Part shown: positions 43,649 through 52,938 of the stretch, piece by piece
Numbering within the stretch: position 1 is the first letter of the stretch
Layout: every line of letters begins with the position of its first letter
Origin: Kibdelosporangium banguiense
GTDB lineage: Bacteria > Actinomycetota > Actinomycetes > Mycobacteriales > Pseudonocardiaceae
Direction: 5' to 3'
Length of the DNA stretch: 64,000 bases
Assembly (NCBI RefSeq): GCF_017876405.1
Contig: NZ_JAGINW010000001.1
Span: forward strand, 8,941,203 to 9,005,202
The notes under the pieces: generated by a model
Database searches by the model: none
Told to the model about the DNA's origin: nothing
The model's input: only the letters and a program-made list of their open reading frames with translations
Position numbers and translations under genes: made by a program

Positions 43649-45115
43649 TCAAGCGACGGGGTGAACGGAACGCTCCCTGGTGTCCTCGAGCACGATGCGG
43701 CCCAACAGGTCGTAGACCGCGGGCTTGACCTTGCGCAGGTACAACGCGCCGGCCACGCCGCCGATGAACACGGCGGCGACGATCCAGGGAATCGCGGTGA
43801 ACAAAGTGGACTCCGCGGCCGGACCGGCCGCCGCGTCGGCGTTGTCGAACAACAGCCAGACGACAGTGATCATTCCGGCCCCACCGGCCAAGGGTGCGAC
43901 CAACGTGGTGAACCAATGCCCGCCTCGGCGCCGGCGTCCCCAGAAGTAGCCGACCACAGCGAAGGAACACAGTGCCTGCACGATCAGAATCGCCATCGTG
44001 CCGAGCAAAGCCATCAAAGTGTAGAGCCCGAGGTACGGATCCTGACCGGCGACGCTGAACAGCGCGACGATCACCACCGCGATCCCGGTCTGTGCGAAGG
44101 ACGCCACGAACGGCGACCCGTGCTTCGGGTGAGTACGCCCCAACCGTCGCCAGATCAGGCCTTCCCGGCCCAGTGCGTACAAGTACCTCGCCGCACACTG
44201 GTGGAACGCCATCCCGCAGGCGAACGACCCGGTGATCATCAGCCACTGAAAGGCCACCACCGCCCAGTGGCCCACAGCCTGCTCGGTCGGCGCGAAGAAC
44301 AGGCCCAGCGGATTGGCCGTCGCGATCTGCACCGAGCCTGCCAGGCCGTTGCCCGCGATCGCCATCCACGAGACGAAGACGTAGAACAGGCCGATCCCGA
44401 TCACCGCGACCATGGTGGCGATCGGGATGATCTTCTTGGGATTGCGGGACTCCTCACCGTACATGGCGGTCGACTCGAACCCCACCCACGACCAGAACGC
44501 CATGAACAAGCCGAATCCGGCTGCCGTCCCGCCGAAAGCCGCCGCCGGGTCCAGTGGCGACGCCGGAATCCCGTCCGGCCCGCCGCCCTGCAGCAGCACG
44601 CCGAACGCCATCACCGCCAGGACAGCGATCTCGGCCACCAGGAACACGCCGAGTACTCGCGCCGCGAGGTGTATGTCGAAATAGGACAGTATCGCGGTGA
44701 CCGCGAGCATGATCCCGGCATACACCTGCCACGGCAGGTCGACGCCGAGTTGGGCGTTGATCGTCGTGTCGGCGAAGTAGGCGAAGATCCCGACGATGGA
44801 CGCCTCGAACACGATGTAGGCCAGCACCGCGAGCAGCCCGCTGGCCAGGCCGATCACCCGTCCGAGACCGTGTGAGATGAACCCGTAGAAGGCTCCCGCC
44901 GAGGTGATTCGCCGTGCCATGGCGACGAATCCGATGCTGAAGATGGTCAGCACGACCGTCGCGAAGATGTATCCGGCCGGTGCGCCGATGCCGTTGCCGA
45001 ACGCCACGGCGACCGGGACGTTCCCGGTCATGGCGGTGATCGGCGCGGCGGTCGCGACTGCCATGAACACGACCCCGAGCAGGCCGACAGAGTTCGGCTT
45101 CAGCCGGTCCACCAT
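43649..45115 (-). CDS. APC-family amino acid/amine permease
   Basis: A 488-residue protein with 12 membrane segments. The N-terminal motif LKPNSVGLLGVVFMAVATAA with PITAM is the family's first helix. The consensus loop SHGLGRVIGLASGLLAVLAY and the sixth-helix region FWSWVGFESTAMYGEESRNP are typical of amino acid/polyamine permeases. Lying 12 bases behind the amine oxidase gene, it probably imports the amine or the product made by the exported enzymes. Confidence 0.9.
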   Translation of the reverse strand: MVDRLKPNSVGLLGVVFMAVATAAPITAMTGNVPVAVAFGNGIGAPAGYIFATVVLTIFSIGFVAMARRITSAGAFYGFISHGLGRVIGLASGLLAVLAYIVFEASIVGIFAYFADTTINAQLGVDLPWQVYAGIMLAVTAILSYFDIHLAARVLGVFLVAEIAVLAVMAFGVLLQGGGPDGIPASPLDPAAAFGGTAAGFGLFMAFWSWVGFESTAMYGEESRNPKKIIPIATMVAVIGIGLFYVFVSWMAIAGNGLAGSVQIATANPLGLFFAPTEQAVGHWAVVAFQWLMITGSFACGMAFHQCAARYLYALGREGLIWRRLGRTHPKHGSPFVASFAQTGIAVVIVALFSVAGQDPYLGLYTLMALLGTMAILIVQALCSFAVVGYFWGRRRRGGHWFTTLVAPLAGGAGMITVVWLLFDNADAAAGPAAESTLFTAIPWIVAAVFIGGVAGALYLRKVKPAVYDLLGRIVLEDTRERSVHPVA

Positions 45116-45127
45116 GGTTTGCTCCGC

Positions 45128-46750
45128 TCAGCCGAGGACCTCGGCGGCTACCCGGGCGCCGCTTTCCGCGCCACCGTTCATGTATCCCTGGAAGTCCACT
45201 GAGGTGTGTTCACCGGCCAAGTGGATGTTGCCCTGACGCATGCCCTCGTAGCCGGCGTAACGGTGGCAGTACCCGACCGGATAGCAGCTGTAGGCACCGA
45301 GCGAGTTCGGGTCCATGTGCCACGCGGCCAGTTTCGCCCTGCCCGTCCACTCCGCGCTCACGCCGGGAACAACCCTGTTGAACTGGGCAAGCTTGTCCCG
45401 CACGACCGCACGGACATACGGATCACGCGAATCGAGAAAAGGCTTCCGTGGGCGCAGCCGGAGGGCACCGTCACCGCCGCCGTACTGGATGGCGATCCCC
45501 TGCCTGCCGGGCTGACCCGCGGTGGCGTCCCAGATCTGCTCGTAGCCCAGATCGGTGAAGCTGGTGCCGTTGGCGACGCCTGGCCACGGGCCTCGGCCGA
45601 GCCAGCGGCGCTGCCGGAACTGCATGTTCAGTTTCGAGCAGAAACCCATGTCCAGCATGGCGATCGAGCGTTTCATCCGGGCGTCGAAACCCGCTCTGGC
45701 GTAGTCGATCCCTTTGAGCACACCGATCGGCACAGCCAGGATCGTGTGATCCGCCTTGACGGTCCGGCGGCTGCCCCGGTCGTCGAACGTGAGAGTCTGC
45801 GTTCCGTTGGCGTTACGGACAATCGCTTCCAACCGCCAGCCATGCTGGATCGTGCCCGCAGGCAACGCGGCTGCGATCGCCTCCGGAAGCCGTTGGCTGC
45901 CTTCAGTGATGTGGTAGCGCTCATCCGAAGCGCCCCACACGTTGGGATCGTCCAGATCGCTCTGGTCGATCATCATGTAGGCCAGGTTCACCGCGGTCTG
46001 CTCGTCGGCCTGCCTGCCGTATTCCACGACGTAGGCCTCGTCCAGGAAACGCGCGAACCAGGTGGAATAGCCGCCGGGGACACGCGTGGAGATCCACTCG
46101 GCGACGCTCATGTTGCTCAACTCGGTCGCGCCTGGTGTGGTCGCGTCCCAGGTCGGCGCGTCCGGCCCGGCCTTGGCGATATCGGCCTGCAGCGCCTTGT
46201 AGACCGGCTTGAACTCTTCGACGAACTGGCTGTGCGATCGATATCTGCCGTCGAAGAACAGCAGATCACGGCCGCCCTTCGGGGCCGCGGCCCGCACATC
46301 GGTCAACCCGAGCCCGAATCTCGCGCACAGGTCGCGGATCGCGGTGTGGTCGGTGTCGACGAGTTCGCCACCGTACTCGGAAACCTGCCGGCCGTCCCAG
46401 TAATCCCGTTCGGAGTACATGCGGCCGCCGACCCGGTCGCGTGCCTCGTAGACAGTCGCCCGGACACCGGCATCGGCCAGCTTCAACGCCGCGGTCAGAC
46501 CGGCGATGCCGGCGCCGACGATCGCGACCTTGGGCGCCGGGCCCTGCTCAGCCGATGCGGCGTGCGCACGTCCTGGCAGGCCCAGCAATGCGGCGCCACC
46601 CAGCACGCCACCGATCTTCAGCACGTCTCGCCGGGTGATCGTCCGGGCCTGCGCACGAGCCATCCGCGCTTCCCGGAACTCAAGCACCGGCACGCCGAGC
46701 CGCTCGGCGGCGGCATGGTCGAGGACGACCCGGCGCACGAATCGCAACAT
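45128..46750 (-). CDS. exported flavin monoamine oxidase
   Basis: A protein of about 540 residues. A twin-arginine signal (ITRRDVLKIGGVLGGAALLG) precedes the FAD-binding fold: dinucleotide motif VAIVGAGIAGLTAALKLADA, then YEARDRVGGRMYSE and the C-terminal FAD segment NIHLAGEHTSVDFQGYMNGG. It oxidises primary or secondary amines to aldehydes with hydrogen peroxide. The frame is open up to 46813, but a good promoter lies at 46772-46800, so ATG 46750 (MLRFVRR) is preferred; a third candidate, MARAQART, has a better ribosome site. It is the first gene of a four-gene operon. Confidence 0.88.
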   Translation of the reverse strand: MLRFVRRVVLDHAAAERLGVPVLEFREARMARAQARTITRRDVLKIGGVLGGAALLGLPGRAHAASAEQGPAPKVAIVGAGIAGLTAALKLADAGVRATVYEARDRVGGRMYSERDYWDGRQVSEYGGELVDTDHTAIRDLCARFGLGLTDVRAAAPKGGRDLLFFDGRYRSHSQFVEEFKPVYKALQADIAKAGPDAPTWDATTPGATELSNMSVAEWISTRVPGGYSTWFARFLDEAYVVEYGRQADEQTAVNLAYMMIDQSDLDDPNVWGASDERYHITEGSQRLPEAIAAALPAGTIQHGWRLEAIVRNANGTQTLTFDDRGSRRTVKADHTILAVPIGVLKGIDYARAGFDARMKRSIAMLDMGFCSKLNMQFRQRRWLGRGPWPGVANGTSFTDLGYEQIWDATAGQPGRQGIAIQYGGGDGALRLRPRKPFLDSRDPYVRAVVRDKLAQFNRVVPGVSAEWTGRAKLAAWHMDPNSLGAYSCYPVGYCHRYAGYEGMRQGNIHLAGEHTSVDFQGYMNGGAESGARVAAEVLG

Positions 46751-46771
46751 CTCGGTACGTGGCACAGAACG

Positions 46772-46800
46772 ACTAAACAGCACGAATACCGCACTGTCAA
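46772..46800 (-). promoter_or_regulatory. sigma-70-type promoter for the amine-oxidase operon
   Basis: Reading leftward, TTGACA (complement of 46795-46800) is followed after exactly 17 bases by TTTAGT (complement of 46772-46777). The -35 is a perfect consensus and rare in this GC-rich DNA. It would give a 5' leader of about 15 bases ahead of ATG 46750. Confidence 0.6.
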
Positions 46801-46897
46801 CGTGTTCATTCAACGAAATCGGTTGTTCACACGCACAGACGAGGAGGATTCAGTTGTCACCATCCACCGAGTCCAGCCACGGTCCACAAAGGACAGT

Positions 46898-47545
46898 CTA
46901 CGAACTCGCGTGCGGCGCGCGCTCCAGCCACTCAATCAGCTCGCGAATCGTGACGGTCGCCAGATTGTGCTTGTCCCCGAAGGCGATCAGGTCGAGTTCA
47001 CGGGCCATCGAGCCGTCGTCGTTGGCGATCTCGCAGATGGCGGCGGCCGGACGCAGGCCTGCCAGCCGGCACAACTCGACCGCGGCTTCAGTGTGGCCGG
47101 GCCGAGCGCGGACACCGCCGGGGCGGGCACGCAGCGGAAAGACGTGGCCGGGCTTCACAAGATCGGCGGGTGCCGTATCCGCTGAAGCCAGCAGCCGGAT
47201 GGTGCGCGCACGGTCTGCCGCGGAGATGCCGGTCGTGATTCCGGTCCGGGCGTCGACCGAGACAGTGAACGCGGTGCCATGGGATTCGGTGTTCACCGGC
47301 ACCATCTGTGGGAGGTGGAGCCGGTCCAGATCCGCACCGGTCATCGGGACACACAGAAGTCCCCGGCATTCCCGCATGGTGAAGGCCACGAGCTCCGTTG
47401 TCGCGAACTCCGCCGCGAAGACGAGGTCGCCCTCGTTCTCCCGGTCCGCGTCGTCGACGACCACGACGGCGCGACCGGCTGCGATCTCGGCGACGGCGAG
47501 GTCGACCCGGGTGCGGGTGCCTGCTGTGTGTGTTGGGGCCGCCAC
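46898..47545 (-). CDS. ribB: 3,4-dihydroxy-2-butanone-4-phosphate synthase
   Basis: A 215-residue stand-alone RibB. It makes the four-carbon precursor of riboflavin from ribulose 5-phosphate. Signature regions are VVVVDDADRENEGDLVFAAE (acidic metal-binding loop), MRECRGLLCVPM, TGISAADRARTIR, GHVFPLRARPGGV and RPGHTEAAVELCRLAG. In most actinobacteria RibB is fused to RibA in the main riboflavin operon, so this single-domain copy away from other rib genes is probably accessory. No FMN riboswitch features were seen upstream. It may supply flavin for the oxidase operon that follows (inference). Confidence 0.92.
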   Translation of the reverse strand: MAAPTHTAGTRTRVDLAVAEIAAGRAVVVVDDADRENEGDLVFAAEFATTELVAFTMRECRGLLCVPMTGADLDRLHLPQMVPVNTESHGTAFTVSVDARTGITTGISAADRARTIRLLASADTAPADLVKPGHVFPLRARPGGVRARPGHTEAAVELCRLAGLRPAAAICEIANDDGSMARELDLIAFGDKHNLATVTIRELIEWLERAPHASS

Positions 47546-47631
47546 CGTGCTCCTCCATGCCTCGTCAATAGTGAATAAATATTACGACGCTGGCGGTTAC
47601 CGGGCGGTAATGGTGTGCGGCGTCCCACATC

Positions 47632-48627
47632 TCAGGATTCGAGCAGCGCTTTCGCCGTCCAGTTGTCGGTGATCAACACGTCGACCCACTGGCCCCGCAG
47701 CGCGGCCCGGATGGTCTCCACCTTCCGTTCGCCGCCCGCGACGGCGACCCGGCGTGGCACCCGGCGCAGTTCGTCCACGCTGAGACCGAGCACGCGATCG
47801 TTGAGGGGACTTTCGACCAGAACGCCGTCGGCGTCGAAGAACCGGAGGCATACGTCGCCCACCGCACCCAGTTCACGCAGCCCTGCCATCTCCTCCTCGG
47901 ACAGGGTGTTGCCCGACTCCTTCAGCAGTGGTGACGGCCGTAGGCTGCCGATTCCGACCAGCAGCACGGTCAAGTCCTGCCAGGCGGACACGACCGACGC
48001 GATGGGCAGGTCGGTGAACAGGGAGTCCCGCACGACCTTGTTCGCCACCAGCCCGGGGGCAGGCAGGAAGACCGGCTCGGCGCCGGTGACGCTCGCGAGG
48101 CGTTCGGTCAGCCGCGTGGCCTTGACCTGGACGCTGGCGTGGCCGACCCCACCGATGACCTGAACGACCGAACGCGCCGACCGGGTTGGCCGGGGCGCCA
48201 TCGCGTCGACGACGGCCAGCAGCGACGCCGACCACGACGAGATCCCCACCCGGTCGTCGGCGTGCAACGTGGTCTCCAGATAGGCCGCGCCGGCACCACC
48301 GATCGCGTTCAGCAGGGACATCTCGTCCTGGCCGCCCGAATCGGCCACCACGACGTCGCGGAGCTGGTACCGCGCCTGGAGTGCGTCCTCGAGTTCCGGA
48401 TACACACCGACCGGTGGCACGACCACGGTCCGCACGATCCCGCGTGCCACCGCCTCCTTGAGCAGACGGGACACCCGGGACTGGGAGATGGTCAGGCGCT
48501 CGGCTATCTCGGGCTGACGGATCCCCTGCTCGTGGTAGAGCCGTGCGACCTTGGTCAGCAGCGACAGCCGGTCACCGTTGATTCGGGTACCAGGTTTCTC
48601 CGGTTTCACGGCCTGAGCGTAGTGCAT
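47632..48627 (-). CDS. SorC/DeoR-type sugar-binding transcriptional regulator
   Basis: A 331-residue protein starting at ATG 48627. It has an N-terminal HTH (ARLYHEQGIRQPEIAERL, then TISQSRVSRLLKEAV) and the SorC sugar-phosphate-binding domain (VGISSWSASLLAVVDAM, VVQVIGGVGHASVQ, GIGSLRPSPLL, RVAVAGGERKVETIRAAL, VLITDNWTAKALL). Such regulators respond to phosphorylated sugars. It is the last gene of the leftward sugar operon. The palindrome TGCATAGGTATGCA at its start codon is shared with the transketolase promoter, so it very likely regulates itself and the whole divergent locus. Confidence 0.9.
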   Translation of the reverse strand: MHYAQAVKPEKPGTRINGDRLSLLTKVARLYHEQGIRQPEIAERLTISQSRVSRLLKEAVARGIVRTVVVPPVGVYPELEDALQARYQLRDVVVADSGGQDEMSLLNAIGGAGAAYLETTLHADDRVGISSWSASLLAVVDAMAPRPTRSARSVVQVIGGVGHASVQVKATRLTERLASVTGAEPVFLPAPGLVANKVVRDSLFTDLPIASVVSAWQDLTVLLVGIGSLRPSPLLKESGNTLSEEEMAGLRELGAVGDVCLRFFDADGVLVESPLNDRVLGLSVDELRRVPRRVAVAGGERKVETIRAALRGQWVDVLITDNWTAKALLES

Positions 48628-48636
48628 AGGTATGCA
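48623..48636. promoter_or_regulatory. SorC operator, copy 1 (perfect palindrome)
   Basis: TGCATA-GG-TATGCA overlaps the ATG of the SorC gene. Read on the minus strand it is TGCATACCTATGCA, nearly identical to TGCATACCTATTCA at 52934-52947 in the transketolase promoter. Confidence 0.7.
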
Positions 48637-48646
48637 GACATGACCG

Positions 48647-49624
48647 TTAGTGCGCCGAGTAGAGCGCGCGCTGGGCGATCGCCAGCGCGCCCAGCGCATC
48701 ATGCCGCTCCTGCGCCTGCCGAAGCGCGTCCATGTCGAGACGGTCGAGCCCGCGCTCGATGGTCTTCAGGAAGTCGATGGCGTGATCTGCCGCGGCGACA
48801 CTGTCCTCACGGAACGGGAACTGGTCCAGTTGCCAGACACCTTCCCAGTTGTTCTTGCGCAGGGTGTGAAAGAACTCGAACAGCTCGATGGGGTGCACCG
48901 TCCCGGCCACCAGGTCGTCGTCCCACCCACGCATGTTGTCGTTGACGTCCATTCCGAACAACCGGCCGTAGTCGATGGCCAGTTGTGCGGAGTCCGCGGG
49001 AGACTCGCCTCCGTAGAGCGCGTGCCCGAAGTCGAGCAGGATGCCCACGTTGGGCAGGCCGATCTTCTCGATGCCCAGCAGAGTGCGCGCCACCGAGTCG
49101 AAACTCATGTGCACCCGTGGTTCCCTGGGCTTGTACTCGATGACGAACTTCAGGTCGGGGTTCTCCGACGCGAGTTGCCCCACCCCGTCGAGCGAGTGCT
49201 TCCACAACGCGCCGTGGTCGACCTGGAACGGGTAGTCCCAGCCGTCCTGTCCCGGCCAGAGCTTGACGTAGTCGGCGCCGAAGTAGCGGACGACCTCAGC
49301 GGCCTCGGTCACCAGTTCGTGGGCGAGCCGCCGGACACCCGGGTCCGGGTTGGTGAAGGCGCCCTTGACGAATGTCCGGGTGTAAATCTCCGGCGTGATG
49401 CCGATGACGCCAAGATTGTTGCGCTTCAACGTTTCGGCGACCTGCTCGTTGCTGAACTCACCGCCGAAGAACGGATAGTTGAGGTCGACGACCGACAGAT
49501 CCCGCACCCGCCCGGCAAGGTCGATTGCTTCGAGCACAGTGCGGGGAGCGCCATAACCGTCAGTCGCGTACCGGTCGACATACGTTGCGAAGTGCCAAAT
49601 GCCCGCGCCGAACTTCTGGGTCAT
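48647..49624 (-). CDS. TIM-barrel sugar isomerase/epimerase (xylose isomerase-like)
   Basis: A 325-residue protein starting at ATG 49624 behind aaggag. It belongs to the AP-endonuclease-2/xylose-isomerase-like TIM-barrel group. Candidate metal ligands lie in FVIEYKPREPRVHM (Glu), ILLDFGHALYGGES (Asp and His) and the late WQLDQFPFRED segment; KLWPGQDGWDYPFQ is another conserved-looking stretch. The family includes L-rhamnose isomerase, tagatose epimerase and D-apiose isomerase. Lying between an FGGY kinase and a SorC gene, it should convert an aldose to the ketose that the kinase phosphorylates. Apiose to apulose is my leading guess. Confidence 0.8.
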   Translation of the reverse strand: MTQKFGAGIWHFATYVDRYATDGYGAPRTVLEAIDLAGRVRDLSVVDLNYPFFGGEFSNEQVAETLKRNNLGVIGITPEIYTRTFVKGAFTNPDPGVRRLAHELVTEAAEVVRYFGADYVKLWPGQDGWDYPFQVDHGALWKHSLDGVGQLASENPDLKFVIEYKPREPRVHMSFDSVARTLLGIEKIGLPNVGILLDFGHALYGGESPADSAQLAIDYGRLFGMDVNDNMRGWDDDLVAGTVHPIELFEFFHTLRKNNWEGVWQLDQFPFREDSVAAADHAIDFLKTIERGLDRLDMDALRQAQERHDALGALAIAQRALYSAH

Positions 49625-49638
49625 GATGTTCTCCTTCG

Positions 49639-51060
49639 TCAATGTTGCCGTCGTGCCAGAGCGACCGCGGCGTGCCACCGCTGCCGGCGCGCGTCGGCCC
49701 ATTCGGCGGATCGGCCAGGACGGAATACCCTGCTGTCTTCGTCCGGAAAGTCGTGCCACAGCCCGGCGGCGACACCGGCGAGACGCGCCGCGCCCAGGGC
49801 GGACACACCCGTGGTGACGGGCCGTTTGAACTCGCGACTGCTGATGTCGGCCATCAACTGGGCGAGCCAGTCGTTGGCGGCCGGGCCTCCGTCGAGCAGA
49901 ACAGTCCCCAGTGGACTGCCGGTCGCGGTCTCCGCCGCCGAGAGCACGTCCTCCACCTGCAGACAGACGGACTCGGCGGCGGCCAGAGCCAGGTCGGCAG
50001 GTGCGGTGCCCAGGTCGAAACCGGTGAGTACCGCGCGGGCCTCGCTGTCCCACCACGGAGCTCCGAGCCCACCGAAAGCCGGGACCACGTCGACGCCCTC
50101 AGCGCCCGACTGCGCCTGCGCGAGCAACTCGTCGGGAGTGATCGACAGCAGACCGGACAGCCACACCAGAGTCGCACCGCTGGAGAGAATGTTGCCTTCG
50201 AACGCGTACACCGGGTTCTCACACGCCCACGCGAGAGTTGTGACGAGACCTGGCAAAGATGTCTTCGGCGAGTCCAGCAACCCCATGATCGACGAGCCTG
50301 TACCCAGCGTCGCCTTCACTCCCCCAGCCGCACGCACGCCGTGCCCGTAAAGCGCCGCATGGGAATCGCCAAGCACGGCATGCACGCGGATGCCGACTGG
50401 GAGACCGGGCACGCCACGGATGGGCGCGGTCGGCTCGTCGGAACGTACGACAGTGGGCAATGCGGCGCGCGGGATGCCGTACAGCGCCAGGAGCTCGTCA
50501 CTCCAGTCCACTGTGGCCAGATCCAGAAGCCCGGTGCGGCTGGCGTTGCCGGCCTCGATCCGGAACTCACCGGTGAGCCGGTGTACGAGCCAGGAGTCGA
50601 CCGTGCCCAGTGCGACGTTCGCGGCATCGGTCTCGGCGAGCAGCCAGGCGAACTTGAGAGCGGAGAACATCGGGTCGATCGGCAGTCCGCTGATCGACCG
50701 GACGACCTCGTCGTGACCTTCTTCGACAAGCTTGCGCGCGGAGCCGGCGGTGCGCCGGTCCTGCCAGCCCAGTACCGGGCCGAGCGGCGCCCCGGTTGTC
50801 TTGTCCCAAATCACGGCGGATTCACGCTGGGTACTCAGCGCCACCGCGGCCACTCTCCCGGTCACTGCCTCGGCTGCCTGGCCGATCGCCTCGATCACAC
50901 TGGCCGCGATCTCCTCCGCGTCCTGTTCGACCCAGCCAGGGCGGGGGTGGTGCTGTCCGATCTGCACACTCGCGCGGCCGACGATCGCACCGGCGGTGTC
51001 CAGGGCGATGGCCTTGGTCGAGCTCGTCCCCTGGTCGACCGCGATCACCACGTCAGCCAT
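49639..51060 (-). CDS. FGGY-family carbohydrate kinase
   Basis: A 473-residue kinase starting at ATG 51060. The N-terminal phosphate-1 motif is AVDQGTSSTKAIALD. Further landmarks are LSTQRESAVIWDKTTG, LGWQDRRT, the substrate segment LGDSHAALYGHG, and the second ATP-site motifs VKATLGTGSSIM and VLLDGGPAANDW. FGGY kinases phosphorylate ketoses and polyols such as xylulose, ribulose, glycerol and apulose. The start overlaps the transketolase C-terminal gene by 8 bases, so it is translationally coupled. It probably makes the ketose phosphate used by the split transketolase. Confidence 0.92.
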   Translation of the reverse strand: MADVVIAVDQGTSSTKAIALDTAGAIVGRASVQIGQHHPRPGWVEQDAEEIAASVIEAIGQAAEAVTGRVAAVALSTQRESAVIWDKTTGAPLGPVLGWQDRRTAGSARKLVEEGHDEVVRSISGLPIDPMFSALKFAWLLAETDAANVALGTVDSWLVHRLTGEFRIEAGNASRTGLLDLATVDWSDELLALYGIPRAALPTVVRSDEPTAPIRGVPGLPVGIRVHAVLGDSHAALYGHGVRAAGGVKATLGTGSSIMGLLDSPKTSLPGLVTTLAWACENPVYAFEGNILSSGATLVWLSGLLSITPDELLAQAQSGAEGVDVVPAFGGLGAPWWDSEARAVLTGFDLGTAPADLALAAAESVCLQVEDVLSAAETATGSPLGTVLLDGGPAANDWLAQLMADISSREFKRPVTTGVSALGAARLAGVAAGLWHDFPDEDSRVFRPGRSAEWADARRQRWHAAVALARRQH

Positions 51061-52057
51061 GGGACAGCGCATCCTCCGCGGCCTTGACGACGTCCTCGGC
51101 GGTGAGCCCGAAGTGACCGAGCAGGAACTCAGTGCTTCCGGTGGGAGCGAACTCCCGCATGCCGAGCACTCGCAGCGGAACACGGGCCGGTGCGGGTAGC
51201 TCGCCGATCACAGAGGCGACGGCCGCGCCAAGCCCACCGGACACATTGGCTTCTTCGGCGGTGACGATGGCGCGCGTCTCGAACGCAGCAGCCCTGATCG
51301 CGTCGATATCGAGCGGGGCGATGTACGCGGCGTTCAGCACCCGTGCCTCCACTCCTGAGGCTCGCAGCCTTTCGGCGGCGATCAGCGCCCGGGAGACGAG
51401 CGTTCCGGCGGCGATGATGGTCAGGTCGTCACCTCCGCGTAGAACATCGAACTTCCCGCGCCGGAGTCTAGACGTTTCGGTCGTGACATCCGGGACCTTG
51501 AAACGGCCGACCCGGATGAAAGTGGGCCGTGGATGCCGGGCCGCCGCCGCGACCGCCTGCCGCGTCTGCCTGCGGTCCGCAGGAACGACGATGTCGATGC
51601 CAGGCAACGCGCGCAACCACGACAGGTCTTCCGGCGAATGGTGGGTCGGCCCCAGTTCCCCATAGGCAAGCCCGGGACTCATTCCACACAGGATCACCGG
51701 ATGCTGACTGTACGCGATGTCGGCCTTGATCTGCTCGAGAGCCCTGGCCGTGAGAAACGGCGACGCCGCGCACACGAACGGGATCAGCCCGAAACTCGCC
51801 AGCCCGGCCCCCACCCCCACCATGTTCTGCTCGGCGATCCCGACGTTGATCAACCGGTCCGGGAACTCCTGCCGGAAGGCCACGAGGTTGCTCGAACCGA
51901 CTGAGTCGTTGCACACCGCGACGATCCGCTCGTCCTCACGGGCGAGCCGGAGAAGCTCGTCGGCGAACGCCGCGCGGTTGTCGTAGACCGGCACGTCGGC
52001 TGACACGGTGTTCGATCCCCCGGTGGACGAGGTCATGTTCGCCGCCTCCGTGCTCAC
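51053..52057 (-). CDS. transketolase C-terminal subunit
   Basis: A protein of about 334 residues covering the pyrimidine-binding and C-terminal domains of transketolase. The catalytic-type Glu is in INVGIAEQNMVGVGAGLA. Also seen are PFLTARALEQIKADIAYS, GPTHHSPEDLSWLRALPG and the C-terminal domain DLTIIAAGTLVSRALIAAE. The preferred start is GTG 52057 (aaggag five bases upstream; GTGA overlap with the N-terminal subunit); ATG 52036 is an alternative. Two-subunit transketolases are common in sugar-specific operons, including apulose-4-phosphate transketolase, where they yield xylulose 5-phosphate and dihydroxyacetone phosphate. Confidence 0.9.
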   Translation of the reverse strand: MSTEAANMTSSTGGSNTVSADVPVYDNRAAFADELLRLAREDERIVAVCNDSVGSSNLVAFRQEFPDRLINVGIAEQNMVGVGAGLASFGLIPFVCAASPFLTARALEQIKADIAYSQHPVILCGMSPGLAYGELGPTHHSPEDLSWLRALPGIDIVVPADRRQTRQAVAAAARHPRPTFIRVGRFKVPDVTTETSRLRRGKFDVLRGGDDLTIIAAGTLVSRALIAAERLRASGVEARVLNAAYIAPLDIDAIRAAAFETRAIVTAEEANVSGGLGAAVASVIGELPAPARVPLRVLGMREFAPTGSTEFLLGHFGLTAEDVVKAAEDALSHG

Positions 52058-52938
52058 GCGAGCTCCTTCAATGCCTGATCGGTCTGCTCCGGCGTCGGCA
52101 CCTTGTGGTGCCACTCCACCCGATCCTCCATAAAGGACACACCTTTCCCCTTGACCGTATCGGCGATCACCGCCACCGGCCGGTTCTCCCCGGCCGGCCG
52201 GAAGGCCTCGATCAACGCGTCGAAGTCGTGCCCGTCCACACGGCGCACCTCACAGCCGAACGCGCGAAGCCTTGCCTCAAGCGGCTCAAGCCCGTTGGTG
52301 TCCTCGGTGCGTGCGCCCTGCTGCAGCCGGTTGCGGTCGACGATGATCACCAGGTTGTCCAGCCGGAAATGCGAGGCCGCCATCAGTGCCTCCCAGTTGC
52401 TGCCCTCCTGCAGTTCGCCGTCGCCGAGCACCACGAACACCCGCGTGTCCGACCCGGTGAGCCTTGCCCCCATCGCCTGGCCGACCGCGACCGGGAGCCC
52501 ATGACCCAACGGCCCGGTGTTCGTCTCGACGCCCGGGATCTTGGTGCGGTTCGGGTGTCCGTTCAACTCGGACAGTGGCCGCATGAAGGTCTCCAGTGCG
52601 CGCACCGGGAAATAGCCGGCATCCGCGAGCGTCGAGTACAGCGAGGCCGCGCAGTGTCCTTTGCTGAGGATGAACCTGTCGGTCCCGCGAGCCGACGGCG
52701 CGGCCGGATCGACGCGCAACGTGTAGGAGAACAACGTCGTCAGGATGTCGGCAACGGAGAAGTCTCCGCCGATGTGTCCCTGGCCTGCGGTCCGGATCAT
52801 CCGCACGACACTGCGCCGCGTCTGGCGCGCGGTGTCGGCGAGCAGTTCCCGGCGCTGATCGGGAGTCGCGGCCGCGAGCTGCGTACGCCGCTTGCGCCAC
52901 CGTTCGACCTGAGCGTGGTCCGTCGAGAGCATTTGCAT
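52054..52938 (-). CDS. transketolase N-terminal subunit
   Basis: A 294-residue protein with the thiamine-diphosphate-binding half of transketolase: RTAGQGHIGGDFSVADILTT, LSKGHCAASLYSTLADAGYF, TGPLGHGLPVAVGQAMG, and the ThDP/metal motif VLGDGELQEGSNWEA ending at NLVIIVDRNRLQ. It is the first gene of the leftward sugar operon. The start is ATG 52938 or 52932. A palindrome shared with the SorC gene overlaps the start codon, so repression would block initiation. It pairs with the adjacent C-terminal subunit. Confidence 0.92.
   Translation of the reverse strand: MQMLSTDHAQVERWRKRRTQLAAATPDQRRELLADTARQTRRSVVRMIRTAGQGHIGGDFSVADILTTLFSYTLRVDPAAPSARGTDRFILSKGHCAASLYSTLADAGYFPVRALETFMRPLSELNGHPNRTKIPGVETNTGPLGHGLPVAVGQAMGARLTGSDTRVFVVLGDGELQEGSNWEALMAASHFRLDNLVIIVDRNRLQQGARTEDTNGLEPLEARLRAFGCEVRRVDGHDFDALIEAFRPAGENRPVAVIADTVKGKGVSFMEDRVEWHHKVPTPEQTDQALKELA

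Noticed and set aside
42572..44875. 767-residue plus-strand open frame opposite the amidohydrolase and permease genes
   Set aside because: Same shadow effect; the translation is Arg/His/Gln/Gly-rich without domains, while the minus strand has two well-conserved genes.
47546..47631. Possible FMN riboswitch upstream of ribB
   Set aside because: Only about 85 bases separate ribB from the SorC stop, and none of the conserved RFN-element stem sequences were recognised.
48650..51087. Long plus-strand open frames opposite the isomerase and kinase genes
   Set aside because: Shadow frames; all family motifs lie on the minus strand.
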